Notes: generated by a model not told the origin, from the letters alone. Positions 50,099 to 59,334 are shown, numbered from the stretch's first letter. The stretch is 64,000 bases of DNA from an uncultured Draconibacterium sp. (GCF_963674925.1 NZ_OY771645.1:99475-163474), one strand, 5' to 3'. Numbers and translations are program-made.

Positions 50099-51573
50099 TG
50101 AAGAAAAAGGTTTTGATAGTAGGTGCCGGTATCGGTGGACTGGCTACAGCAATCCGCCTGGTAAAGAACGGATACGATGTTCAGATTCTTGAAAAAAACG
50201 AACAGGCAGGCGGCCGGCTAAACCAGATAAAAAAAGATGGATTTACATTTGATACCGGCCCAAGTTTTTTCAGCATGTCGTACGAGTTTGAAGAATTTGC
50301 CCAGGATTGTGGCATTCAACTTCCGTTTGAATATGTGGAGCTGGACCCATTGTACACAGTAAATTTCAGGGGCGACGATAAAACCTATTTTTTGTATAAA
50401 GACATTGATAAACTGGCCGAACAATTTGCCGACATCGAACCTGATTTTAAAGAAAAGTTTGAACGCTACATGGACAAAGCCGGGGCACTTTTTCACGACA
50501 CAGTAGACATTGTTATTAAACAAAACTTCGATTCGCTGGCAGGATACGTTTGGGCCTTAATGCGTGTTAACCCGGTACATATTCCGGTATTGTTTCAAAG
50601 TTTCTGGAATCATGTAACCAAGTATTTTTCATCGTCACAGGCGCAACAAATTATTTCGCTGGTGGCCTTTTTTCTCGGGCGCACTCCTTTCGATACAATG
50701 GGAATTTACAGTCTGCTTTCCTACACCGAATTTAAACACGATGGCTACTACAACGTAAAAGGCGGAATGTATAAAATTATTGAAGGTTTTGTGGATGTGC
50801 TAAAAAAGGAAAACGTAAACATTCATTATAACACTGAGATAAAAGAATTTATAGAAAACAATGGATCACTTCAGGCACTCATTGATCAAAACGGCAAATC
50901 GTGGTCAGCCGATATTTACCTGATCAATTCAGATGCTGCGTGGTTCCGTGGGAATATTTTTAAACGCCCTGCCTTTGCTCCAGAAAAGCTCGACAAAATG
51001 AGCTGGACAATGGGCTACCTTACCTTTTACATCGGGCTGAAATGCAAATTGCCCCAGGTAAATCATCACAACTATTATTTGGGGACCAATTATAAGGATT
51101 ATGCTGAGAATGTAATGAAGGATCCGGGGACTTTACAGAAACCGTATTACTATGTAAATGTGCTTTCGAAACATAACAACGAATGTGCTCCGGAAGGTTG
51201 CGAAAGCCTGTTTTTTGTGTGCCCGGTGCCCAACCTCTATTTTAAGCAAGACTGGTCGGATAAAGATGAAATTGTAGATAGCATCATTGAAGATTTCTCC
51301 AGCAGGATTGGGCAGGACATTAAAAGCGAAATCATATCAAGAACGATTTACACACCAAAAGTGTGGCAAAACCGCTTTAATTTACACCGTGGCAGCGGAC
51401 TGGGACTTTCGCACAATATGAACCAAATTGGCATCATGCGTCCACGTAATGTTGATGAGAAATATAAAAATGTGTTTTATGTAGGCGCATCAACCGTTCC
51501 CGGAGCCGGAATTCCGATGGCTATAATCAGCTCAAAACTAGCTTTTAAGCGCATTGAGCAACATGTTTCATAA
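50098..51573 (+). CDS. crtI: Phytoene desaturase
   Basis: This 491-residue FAD-dependent desaturase begins KKVLIVGAGIGGLATAIRLV with an N-terminal dinucleotide-binding fold and EKNEQAGGRLNQIKKDGFTF. The C-terminal signature is FYVGASTVPGAGIPMAIISS. It converts phytoene to lycopene. Only one CrtI-type gene is present, so the second desaturase (CrtD) needed for saproxanthin- or myxol-type 3,4-desaturation is not in this cluster. It is the last gene of the operon. Confidence 0.92.
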   Translation: MKKKVLIVGAGIGGLATAIRLVKNGYDVQILEKNEQAGGRLNQIKKDGFTFDTGPSFFSMSYEFEEFAQDCGIQLPFEYVELDPLYTVNFRGDDKTYFLYKDIDKLAEQFADIEPDFKEKFERYMDKAGALFHDTVDIVIKQNFDSLAGYVWALMRVNPVHIPVLFQSFWNHVTKYFSSSQAQQIISLVAFFLGRTPFDTMGIYSLLSYTEFKHDGYYNVKGGMYKIIEGFVDVLKKENVNIHYNTEIKEFIENNGSLQALIDQNGKSWSADIYLINSDAAWFRGNIFKRPAFAPEKLDKMSWTMGYLTFYIGLKCKLPQVNHHNYYLGTNYKDYAENVMKDPGTLQKPYYYVNVLSKHNNECAPEGCESLFFVCPVPNLYFKQDWSDKDEIVDSIIEDFSSRIGQDIKSEIISRTIYTPKVWQNRFNLHRGSGLGLSHNMNQIGIMRPRNVDEKYKNVFYVGASTVPGAGIPMAIISSKLAFKRIEQHVS

Positions 51574-51881
51574 CATAACACAATTCGGGTTATCAATGCA
51601 GCATAAAATCATCAATTAATACACTGAATATCAGACCATAACAATTCACCCGATTCATTAATCCCACATATTGATATATATCAAATCTCCCTGGCCCTGT
51701 TGTGTGATTAAAATTACAAATAGAAAACTTATATTATGGTTTATTTATATACGGCATTTATTGATATCAGTGAACTGTGATAGTAAATTTCTATAGGAAT
51801 TAAGTCAACTTTTCACGATATTTATTGTTAGTAAAAGCGACAAATAATACGCCGACAATATTCAAAAAAACTAAATTTCTT
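51574..51881. other. Intergenic region between crtI and aconitase
   Basis: About 300 nt of AT-rich DNA with no supported gene, terminator or promoter match. The open frame of aconitase extends into it as far as a TTG at 51825, but that extension has no family similarity. Confidence 0.4.
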
Positions 51882-54143
51882 ATGTTTGATTTAGACCTAG
51901 TAAAAAAAGTGTATTCAGAACTCCCCGAAAAGGTGAAACAAGCCAAAGATATTCTGAATAAGCCAATGACGTACGCAGAAAAAATTCTTTATTCTCACCT
52001 GTTTGCAGCGCAGGAATTAGCTGCCTTTAAACGAGGAGCAGATTATGTTGATTTTGCTCCCGACAGAGTAGCCATGCAGGACGCCACTGCACAGATGGCA
52101 TTACTTCAATTTATTAACTCAGGTAAAAAGCGGACAGCTGTTCCGTCAACCGTACACTGCGACCACTTGATTCAGGCGCAGGTGGAAGGAAAAACCGACC
52201 TCTCCGTTTCGAAAACAGCCAATAAGGAAGTTTTTGATTTCCTTGAGTCCGTTTCGAATAAATACGGAATTGGTTTCTGGAAACCGGGAGCAGGTATTAT
52301 TCACCAGGTGGTTTTGGAAAACTATGCATTCCCGGGAGGAATGATGATTGGAACCGACTCGCACACCGTTAACGCGGGTGGACTGGGAATGGTTGCCATT
52401 GGAGTTGGTGGTGCCGATGCTGTTGATGTGATGGCAGGAATGGCGTGGGAGCTGAAAATGCCCAAAATGATCGGAGTAAAACTGACCGGGAAACTGAGTG
52501 GCTGGGCCGCTCCAAAAGATGTAATTCTTAAAGTAGCCGGAATCCTGACTGTAAAAGGTGGAACCGGAGCTATTATCGAATACTTTGGCGAAGGTGCAAA
52601 ATCGCTTTCAGCAACCGGTAAAGGAACGATCTGTAACATGGGTGCTGAAGTCGGTGCTACCACAAGTATTTTTGCTTACGACGAAAGTATGGAGCGTTAT
52701 CTACGCGCTACAGGTCGTGCAGAAGTGGCAGAATTGGCTAACGGGGTAAAAGAACACCTTGATGCCGATGATGAAGTATATGCAAATCCTGAAAAGTATT
52801 ACGACGAGATAATTGAGATCAACCTTTCAGAACTGGAGCCACACGTTAACGGGCCTTTTACTCCCGACCGTGCAACTCCTATTTCACAAATGAAAGAAGA
52901 AGCTCAGGCCAACGGATGGCCAATGGATATTTCAGTAGGTTTAATCGGTAGCTGTACCAACTCTTCCTACGAAGATATTTCGCGTGCGGCATCGATTGCC
53001 AAACAAGCTGAGGAAAAAGGACTTGTAGCAAAATCGGAGTTTACCGTTACACCGGGATCGGAGCAGGTACGTTACACCATCGAACGCGATGGATTTATCG
53101 ATACTTTCGAGAAAATTGGCGGTAAAGTTTTTGCCAATGCCTGTGGACCTTGTATCGGTCAGTGGGCACGTCCGGGAGCTGAAAAAGGAGAAAAAAACAC
53201 GATTGTACACTCGTTCAACCGTAACTTCTCGAAACGTGCCGACGGTAACCCAAATACCCACGCTTTTGTAACATCGCCCGAAATGGTAACGGCACTGGCA
53301 ATTGCCGGTCGTTTGGATTTTAATCCTGCCACCGATACCTTAACCAACAAAGACGGTGTGGAAGTAAAACTTGATCTTCCAACGGGTGTAGAATTACCAA
53401 GCAAGGGATTTGATGTAAAGGATCCGGGATTCCAGGCACCGGCTAAAGACGGATCGGGTGTTGAAATAAATGTTTCACCGGAATCGAAACGTCTGCAATT
53501 GTTGTATCCATTCGAAGCCTGGGATGGGGAAAATATATCAGGAGCTAAACTGCTGATAAAAGCTGAAGGTAAATGTACTACCGACCACATTTCAATGGCC
53601 GGACCGTGGTTACGTTTCCGTGGTCATCTTGATAACATTTCGAATAACATGCTGATTGGTGCCGTTAACGCGTTTAATGGCGAAACCAACAAAGTGAAAA
53701 ACCAGCTTACCGGCGAATACGATGCAGTTCCTGCCGTTCAGCGCCAGTATAAAGCCGAAGGAATTCCAACGATTGTGGTTGGCGATCATAACTATGGTGA
53801 AGGATCGTCGCGCGAGCATGCCGCCATGGAGCCGCGTCATTTGGGTGTTAAAGCGGTAATCGTTAAATCGTTTGCACGGATCCACGAAACCAACCTGAAA
53901 AAACAGGGAATGTTAGGATTGACGTTCGCTAACGAGAACGATTACGACTTGGTTCAGGAAGACGATACATTCAACTTTGTTGACCTTGTGGATTTTGCAC
54001 CTGACAAACCACTAACTGTGGAGCTTGTTCACGCCGATGGTTCAAAAGATACTATTAAAGTGAACCACACATACAATGAGCAACAGATTGATTGGTTCAA
54101 AGCAGGATCAGCATTAAGTCTGATTAGACAACAAAATGCATGA
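51882..54143 (+). CDS. acn: Aconitate hydratase (mitochondrial-type aconitase)
   Basis: This 753-residue iron-sulfur enzyme isomerises citrate to isocitrate. The three cluster cysteines are in IGSCTNSSYEDI and ACGPCIGQWARPG. Other motifs are IGTDSHTVNAGGLGMVAIGV and the C-terminal swivel-domain GDHNYGEGSSREHAAMEPRH. The ATG of MFDLDLVKKVYSEL is chosen over an upstream TTG. It heads a citric acid cycle block with two isocitrate dehydrogenases and citrate synthase on the same strand. The length and order of domains match mitochondrial aconitase. Confidence 0.95.
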   Translation: MFDLDLVKKVYSELPEKVKQAKDILNKPMTYAEKILYSHLFAAQELAAFKRGADYVDFAPDRVAMQDATAQMALLQFINSGKKRTAVPSTVHCDHLIQAQVEGKTDLSVSKTANKEVFDFLESVSNKYGIGFWKPGAGIIHQVVLENYAFPGGMMIGTDSHTVNAGGLGMVAIGVGGADAVDVMAGMAWELKMPKMIGVKLTGKLSGWAAPKDVILKVAGILTVKGGTGAIIEYFGEGAKSLSATGKGTICNMGAEVGATTSIFAYDESMERYLRATGRAEVAELANGVKEHLDADDEVYANPEKYYDEIIEINLSELEPHVNGPFTPDRATPISQMKEEAQANGWPMDISVGLIGSCTNSSYEDISRAASIAKQAEEKGLVAKSEFTVTPGSEQVRYTIERDGFIDTFEKIGGKVFANACGPCIGQWARPGAEKGEKNTIVHSFNRNFSKRADGNPNTHAFVTSPEMVTALAIAGRLDFNPATDTLTNKDGVEVKLDLPTGVELPSKGFDVKDPGFQAPAKDGSGVEINVSPESKRLQLLYPFEAWDGENISGAKLLIKAEGKCTTDHISMAGPWLRFRGHLDNISNNMLIGAVNAFNGETNKVKNQLTGEYDAVPAVQRQYKAEGIPTIVVGDHNYGEGSSREHAAMEPRHLGVKAVIVKSFARIHETNLKKQGMLGLTFANENDYDLVQEDDTFNFVDLVDFAPDKPLTVELVHADGSKDTIKVNHTYNEQQIDWFKAGSALSLIRQQNA

Positions 54144-54239
54144 TAACTATTGAAATGAAAACTTCGGCGTTGTTTTGAAAATCAAATCTATGCCGACGTT
54201 GAATTTTCCTGTTATAATGATCATCGCAAGAAAAATAAA

Positions 54240-54266
54240 TAACCCCGGGCTTCAGCCCGGGGGTTA
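54240..54266. repeat. GC-rich hairpin between aconitase and icd
   Basis: TAACCCCGGGC and GCCCGGGGGTTA flank the loop TTCA, giving a long stem in AT-rich DNA, about 100 nt after the aconitase stop. No T run follows. It is similar in style to the hairpin at 18470-18496 and may be a dispersed REP-like unit or an mRNA-stabilising element. Confidence 0.65.
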
Positions 54267-54398
54267 CAATAAAATAGTACAAAAGGCGAATCAGGTGCAG
54301 TTCAACAGAACAAAAAGCCAACTATTCGCCGCACACTGTTAAAATCAGAAGTGAAAAAAACATAATCAATATAACCAGTAAATTAATTAATTACGACC

Positions 54399-55625
54399 AT
54401 GCAAAAGATTAAAGTACAAAATCCGGTTGTCGAGCTCGACGGTGATGAAATGACCCGTGTAATTTGGGATTTCATCAAACAAAAACTCATTCTTCCCTAT
54501 CTTGATATCGATTTGAAATATTACGATTTGGGAATGGAAAGCCGCGATGCCACCGACGACCAAATTACAATAGACGCAGCCCACGCTATCCAAAAATATG
54601 GTGTTGGTGTAAAATGTGCCACCATCACACCCGATGAAGTCCGTGTGGAAGAATTCGGCCTGAAAAAAATGTGGAAGTCGCCAAACGGTACCATCCGTAA
54701 CATTTTAGGCGGAACTGTTTTCCGCGAGCCCATTATGATTTCGAACATTCCGCGTTTGGTACCGGGTTGGAAAAAGCCAATTTGTATCGGTCGTCACGCT
54801 TTTGGCGATCAGTATCGTGCTACCGATTTTCTGACTAAAGGAAAAGGTAAACTCACCATTACTTTTACGCCTGAAGACGGCAGCGAACCTGTTTCGCACG
54901 AGGTTTTCGATTTTGAAGGAAACGGACTGGCAATGGCAATGTACAACACCGACGAATCGATTATCGGCTTTGCCCATTCATGTATGAATCAAGCACTTGA
55001 CAAAGGATGGCCTTTATACATGTCCACTAAAAATACTATCTTAAAAGCCTACGACGGTCGATTTAAAGACCTTTTCCAGATGGTTTACGAAAACGATTAC
55101 CGCGAGAAATTTGAAGCCGCAGGAATTTGGTACGAACACCGTTTGATCGACGATATGGTAGCCGCAGCCCTGAAATGGGAAGGCGGATTTGTTTGGGCCT
55201 GTAAAAACTACGATGGAGATGTACAAAGTGATACCGTAGCACAAGGATTTGGTTCGCTGGGATTAATGACTTCAACACTGGTTACTCCCGACGGGAAAAC
55301 CATGGAAGCCGAAGCAGCTCACGGAACGGTAACACGCCACTTCCGTCAGCACCAGCAAGGAAAACCAACATCAACAAATCCGATTGCATCGATTTTTGCA
55401 TGGACACGTGGTTTGGCTTTCCGCGGAAAACTGGATGAAAACCAGGATTTAATTGATTTTGCGCATACACTGGAACAAGTTTGTATTGAAACCGTAGAAT
55501 CGGGCAAAATGACCAAAGACCTGGCGTTGATCATTCATGCTAAAGAATTAGAGGAAGCTCATTATTTAACAACAGAGCAGTTTTTGGAGGCGTTGGATGA
55601 AAATTTACAGGCAAAACTGAATTAA
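54399..55625 (+). CDS. icd: NADP-dependent isocitrate dehydrogenase, eukaryotic (IDH1/IDH2-like) type
   Basis: This 408-residue homodimer-type enzyme has PVVELDGDEMTRVIWDFIK at the N-terminus, the substrate loop WKSPNGTIRNILGGTVFREP, the metal-binding region WYEHRLIDDMVAAALK and the NADP segment AAHGTVTRHFRQHQ. The His/Arg in this segment indicate NADP preference. It oxidatively decarboxylates isocitrate. A second, structurally different NADP isocitrate dehydrogenase is encoded 0.5 kb downstream, with a GxxExxY cassette between them. Confidence 0.95.
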   Translation: MQKIKVQNPVVELDGDEMTRVIWDFIKQKLILPYLDIDLKYYDLGMESRDATDDQITIDAAHAIQKYGVGVKCATITPDEVRVEEFGLKKMWKSPNGTIRNILGGTVFREPIMISNIPRLVPGWKKPICIGRHAFGDQYRATDFLTKGKGKLTITFTPEDGSEPVSHEVFDFEGNGLAMAMYNTDESIIGFAHSCMNQALDKGWPLYMSTKNTILKAYDGRFKDLFQMVYENDYREKFEAAGIWYEHRLIDDMVAAALKWEGGFVWACKNYDGDVQSDTVAQGFGSLGLMTSTLVTPDGKTMEAEAAHGTVTRHFRQHQQGKPTSTNPIASIFAWTRGLAFRGKLDENQDLIDFAHTLEQVCIETVESGKMTKDLALIIHAKELEEAHYLTTEQFLEALDENLQAKLN

Positions 55626-55632
55626 GAGTTCT

Positions 55633-55658
55633 CGCAGATTGCGCAGATTTACGCAGAT
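55633..55658. repeat. Left arm of inverted heptamer repeats flanking the GxxExxY gene
   Basis: Three CGCAGAT units start at 55633, 55642 and 55652 (spacing 9 and 10 nt). They are the inverted counterpart of the three ATCTGCG-type units at 56077-56102, whose spacing is 10 and 9 nt. Confidence 0.75.
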
Positions 55659-55692
55659 AAAAACCGAAAATATATAGAAAACTGGAATAAGT

Positions 55693-56076
55693 ATGGAGAT
55701 TAGTGAAAATCAAATATCTTATGACATCAGAGGGGCAATATTTGAGGTTTATAATGCGCTTGGCCCGGGGCTTTTGGAGTCGGTTTATGAGTCTGCTTTA
55801 GTTTACGAACTGCGTGAAATGGGTTACAATGTAAATTCCCAGGTTGATCTCCCAATAAACTATAAAGGGAACAAACTTGAAAAGGGGTATCGTATTGATA
55901 TATTAGTTGAAGACAAAGTAATAATTGAAATTAAATCGGTTGAAACCATGAAGAAACTGTATTTTAAACAGACTAATTCTTATCTCAAGTTGGCTAACAA
56001 AAGGTTAGGCATTTTGGTGAATTTCAACACCGAAAACATTTCAAATTCAATACAACGAGTTGCTAACAACTTATAA
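55693..56076 (+). CDS. GxxExxY protein (PD-(D/E)XK-like, function unknown)
   Basis: This 127-residue protein of the GxxExxY family carries the naming motif GPGLLESVYESAL (residues about 23-35). A nuclease-like core follows: YRIDILVEDKVIIEIKSVE, with the D...ExK arrangement of PD-(D/E)XK folds, and then a helical end. The family is very common in Bacteroidota and other phyla as solitary genes flanked by short repeats. Its activity is not established. Here inverted heptamer repeats lie 35 nt before the gene and start directly after its stop codon, and it separates icd from the second icd gene. It looks like an inserted cassette. Confidence 0.88.
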   Translation: MEISENQISYDIRGAIFEVYNALGPGLLESVYESALVYELREMGYNVNSQVDLPINYKGNKLEKGYRIDILVEDKVIIEIKSVETMKKLYFKQTNSYLKLANKRLGILVNFNTENISNSIQRVANNL

Positions 56077-56102
56077 ATCTGCGGAAATCCGCGAAATCTG
56101 CG
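56077..56102. repeat. Right arm of inverted heptamer repeats flanking the GxxExxY gene
   Basis: ATCTGCG, ATCCGCG and ATCTGCG start at 56077, 56087 and 56096. The first begins at the base after the stop codon. Spacing mirrors the left arm exactly. Confidence 0.75.
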
Positions 56103-56138
56103 TGATAGGAAATTAACTCTGTGAGAAATAAAAAGAAT

Positions 56139-57404
56139 ATGACAGAAAAAACCAAAATAGTTAACGGGAAGCTGGTAGTGCCGGATTATCCGACCATTCC
56201 TTTTATCGAGGGCGATGGAATCGGAAAGGATATTAGCCTGCCATCGCAACGTGTAATCGACGCTGCTGTGGCCAAAGCCTACGGCGATACTAAAAAGATT
56301 ACATGGAAAGAAGTGCTGGCCGGCGAAAAAGCTTACCACGAAACCGGAAGTTACCTGCCCGACGAAACCATTGAAGCTTTTAAAGAGTACCTCATCGGTA
56401 TAAAAGGCCCGCTGCAAACGCCTGTTGGTGGTGGAATTCGTTCGCTGAACGTGGCCTTGCGCCAAACGCTCGATCTGTACGTTTGTGTGCGCCCTGTACG
56501 ATGGTTTAAAGGTGTACCCTCGCCTATTCGTTACCCGTCGATGGTGGATATGCACATTTTCCGCGAAAACACCGAAGACATTTACGCAGGCATCGAATAC
56601 ATGATGGGCGAAGAAGAGACGAAAAAGTTTCGCGATTTTCTGATCAACGAAATGGGTGTCGACAAGATTCGTTTTCCCGAATCCTCGTCGTTTGGAGTAA
56701 AACCCATTTCAAAAGACGGATCAGAACGTTTAACAAAAGCCGCTATTGAATATGCCATCGATCGCCAGTTGCCATCGGTTACCATCGTTCATAAAGGAAA
56801 CATTATGAAATTTACCGAGGGTGCCTTTAAAAACTGGAGCTACGATCTGGCAGAAACTGAATTTGCCGAACAGACTTTTACCTGGCGACAATACGAAGCC
56901 CTGAAAAAGGACAAAGGCGAACTGGATGCCAACAAAGCGTTGGACGAAGCTAAAAAAGCCGGAAAAGTGATCGTTAAAGACTGTATCACCGATGCCTTTT
57001 TACAGGAATCATTATTACACCCGTGGGATCATTCGGTAATTGCTACCATGAACCTGAACGGCGATTACGTGTCGGATCAGCTGGCAGCAATGGTGGGTGG
57101 GATTGGTATTTCGCCGGGAGCAAATATCAACTACCAAAGTGGTTACGCGATTTTTGAAGCTACTCACGGAACGGCACCAAATATTGCCGGAACCGGTAAA
57201 GCCAATCCGGGATCACTGATCCTGTCGGCGGTTATGATGTTGGAATATATGGGATGGAACGATGCAGCTGAGCACGTTTACGATGCAATGGAACACGTAT
57301 TTGCAAAACGTAAAGTGACCAGCGATCTGCATGCGCAAATGGAAGGAGCAACACTGCTGTCGACTTCTGAATTTGCCGATGCCATAATCCGAAATATGCA
57401 TTAA
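56139..57404 (+). CDS. icd: NADP-dependent isocitrate dehydrogenase, E. coli Icd type
   Basis: This 421-residue enzyme begins MTEKTKIVNGKLVVPDYP and continues TIPFIEGDGIGKDI. It has the substrate serine region GGGIRSLNVALRQTLDLYVC, the family signature NLNGDYVSDQLAAMVGGIGI and the coenzyme loop FEATHGTAPNIAGTGKANPG. The ATG at 56139 is preferred over a GTG 18 nt upstream. It belongs to a different subfamily from the icd gene at 54399. It lies 25 nt before citrate synthase and is probably co-transcribed with it. Confidence 0.95.
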   Translation: MTEKTKIVNGKLVVPDYPTIPFIEGDGIGKDISLPSQRVIDAAVAKAYGDTKKITWKEVLAGEKAYHETGSYLPDETIEAFKEYLIGIKGPLQTPVGGGIRSLNVALRQTLDLYVCVRPVRWFKGVPSPIRYPSMVDMHIFRENTEDIYAGIEYMMGEEETKKFRDFLINEMGVDKIRFPESSSFGVKPISKDGSERLTKAAIEYAIDRQLPSVTIVHKGNIMKFTEGAFKNWSYDLAETEFAEQTFTWRQYEALKKDKGELDANKALDEAKKAGKVIVKDCITDAFLQESLLHPWDHSVIATMNLNGDYVSDQLAAMVGGIGISPGANINYQSGYAIFEATHGTAPNIAGTGKANPGSLILSAVMMLEYMGWNDAAEHVYDAMEHVFAKRKVTSDLHAQMEGATLLSTSEFADAIIRNMH

Positions 57405-57429
57405 TTAAATAAATCAATACCAATAACAA

Positions 57430-58749
57430 ATGGAATACATTAAGTACAGATTTTACCAGAAAGCGAATAAGTGCGCCAAGGAGTTCCAAAGACTCAAAAG
57501 TGAACATGCCGATGTGGTGCTCGGAGAAGTAAAACTCGGGCAAGTATTAACCGGAATGAAAGGTATACCGCTTTTGGTTACCGACACATCAAAACTCGAT
57601 CCAGAAGAGGGTATCCGTTTTAAAGGATATACCATTCCTGAGTTACAGGAAAAGCTGCCAAAAATAAATCCGGATGGCGAACCCATTCCTGAAGGACTGC
57701 TTTACCTGATGCTTATCGGCGAGATCCCGTCGCAGGAAGATGCACTTAACCTGTCGAGAGACCTGGCAACACGTGCACATGTGCCGCAACATACTTTCGA
57801 TGTAATTGATGCGATGCCAAAAACATCGAAGCCAATGACACAGTTCAGTGCTGCGATTCTTTCAATGGCAACCGAATCCACTTTCCAGAAAGCATACCGT
57901 GCCGGTGTAAATAAAAAATATTTCTGGGATGCCACTTACGAAGACGTAATGAACCTTATTGCACGCTTACCGCGTATAGCAGCTTACATTTACCGTCGTC
58001 AGTTTTACAACAGCGACCACATTGAGCCTAACCCACGTTTAGACTGGGCCGGTAACCTGGCGCATATGATGGGTTTCGATTCGGAAGATGTTCGTCGTTT
58101 GTTCCGTCTGTACATGATTATCCACGCCGACCACGAGGGTGGAAACGTATCGGCACACACAGCGCACCTGGTAGGTTCAGCATTAAGTAATCCATACTAT
58201 TGCTATGCTGCAGCAATGACCGGTTTGGCCGGACCATTGCACGGACTGGCCAACCAGGATGTTATTTTCTGGATATTCGAAATGATAGAGGAACTGGACA
58301 CCGACACACCTACCGACGAGCAGGTGGCCGAGTATTGTAGACATACGCTGGAAAGCGGCCGTGTAATTCCGGGTTACGGACACGCTGTATTGCGTAAAAC
58401 CGACCCACGTTTTACCGCACAACAGGAATTTGCCAACAAGTATATCACAAACGACAAAATGATAAACCTGGCCAACCAGTTGTACCGTGTGGTTCCTCCA
58501 ATCCTGGGTTCTGTCGGAAAGATCAAAAATCCATGGCCAAACGTTGATGCTTACAGCGGATCGTTGCTGTACCACTACGGAATTAAGGAATACACTTTCT
58601 ATACCGTAATGTTTGGTGTATCGCGTGCATTAGGTGTACTGGCATCGTTGGTTAACGACCGCATTTACGGTATGCCAATTGAGCGCCCGACTTCGCACCC
58701 GTTGAGCTGGTTTAAAGAACAAGCTGAAGGGAAAAAATCAGATTGCTAA
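57430..58749 (+). CDS. gltA: Citrate synthase, eukaryotic (mitochondrial-like) type
   Basis: This 439-residue enzyme condenses oxaloacetate and acetyl-CoA. The catalytic residues are in ADHEGGNVSAHTAHLVGSAL (His), GLAGPLHGLANQDV (His) and GYGHAVLRKTDPRF (Asp and substrate Arg). These segments are close to animal mitochondrial citrate synthase rather than to E. coli GltA, as in many Bacteroidota. It is the last gene of the citric acid cycle block and is followed by an intrinsic terminator. Confidence 0.95.
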   Translation: MEYIKYRFYQKANKCAKEFQRLKSEHADVVLGEVKLGQVLTGMKGIPLLVTDTSKLDPEEGIRFKGYTIPELQEKLPKINPDGEPIPEGLLYLMLIGEIPSQEDALNLSRDLATRAHVPQHTFDVIDAMPKTSKPMTQFSAAILSMATESTFQKAYRAGVNKKYFWDATYEDVMNLIARLPRIAAYIYRRQFYNSDHIEPNPRLDWAGNLAHMMGFDSEDVRRLFRLYMIIHADHEGGNVSAHTAHLVGSALSNPYYCYAAAMTGLAGPLHGLANQDVIFWIFEMIEELDTDTPTDEQVAEYCRHTLESGRVIPGYGHAVLRKTDPRFTAQQEFANKYITNDKMINLANQLYRVVPPILGSVGKIKNPWPNVDAYSGSLLYHYGIKEYTFYTVMFGVSRALGVLASLVNDRIYGMPIERPTSHPLSWFKEQAEGKKSDC

Positions 58750-58771
58750 GATTTGCAACGATATAATTGAA

Positions 58772-58797
58772 AAAGCCGGTTTTGCCGGCTTTTTTTT
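58772..58797 (+). terminator. Intrinsic terminator after citrate synthase
   Basis: AAAGCCGG and CCGGCTTT form an 8-bp stem with loop TTTTG, followed by further T. About 45 bp including the upstream words TTGCAACGATATAAT are nearly repeated after the next gene. Confidence 0.92.
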
Positions 58798-58947
58798 GTT
58801 TGATGCATTTTGTTACACCTTAGTTTAAAACGAACAATTGTCCCAATTTCATGTTCTCTGTTGTACTAGTCCGGTATTGTCTGAAACGGATGCAGCAATA
58901 TCTTTCCGAAGTGGATAATTCATCCCAACTAACAAGGAGAAACAATT

Positions 58948-59334
58948 ATGAAAATTTTAAAAGATGACATTGAGGTCAAAATGGAAATTCCTGGCGCGAT
59001 AATTCGTCAGCAAACCGATTTTGGCGACGCAACCGGTTTAGGCAAAATCAGCGGCGAGTATTTTAGTCTCTCAGCAGGTGTCGATACCACCCCGCTTTTT
59101 ATGGGACTCGAAGGAAATCTGTGCCAGTGCCCGCATTGGGGATACGTAATTAGCGGTAAGCTTACCACCACCGATGCAGAAGGTATTGAGGAATCGGTGA
59201 ATGCTAAAGAACTTTTCTACTGGCCTTCAGGTCATAATGTAAAAGTGAATGAAGATGCCGAGATTGTTATGTTTAGCCCTCAGCACGAGCATAGCCATGT
59301 AATCAATCACATGATTGAGAAAGTGAAAGGATAA
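58948..59334 (+). CDS. Cupin-like small protein
   Basis: This 128-residue soluble protein has a predicted cupin fold: LCQCPHWGYVISGKLTTTDA (with a His and the G-x-ISG turn) and KELFYWPSGHNVKVNEDAEI, with HEHSHVINH near the end. Several His and Cys residues could bind a metal. A moderate Shine-Dalgarno (AAGGAG, 58934) precedes the ATG, and TATCTTTC at about 58893 may be a -7 element. The substrate is unknown. It is monocistronic between two nearly identical terminators. Confidence 0.7.
   Translation: MKILKDDIEVKMEIPGAIIRQQTDFGDATGLGKISGEYFSLSAGVDTTPLFMGLEGNLCQCPHWGYVISGKLTTTDAEGIEESVNAKELFYWPSGHNVKVNEDAEIVMFSPQHEHSHVINHMIEKVKG

Noticed and set aside
54240..54266. Intrinsic terminator after aconitase
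   Set aside because: The stem is strong, but no T run follows on either strand; kept as a repeat/hairpin instead.
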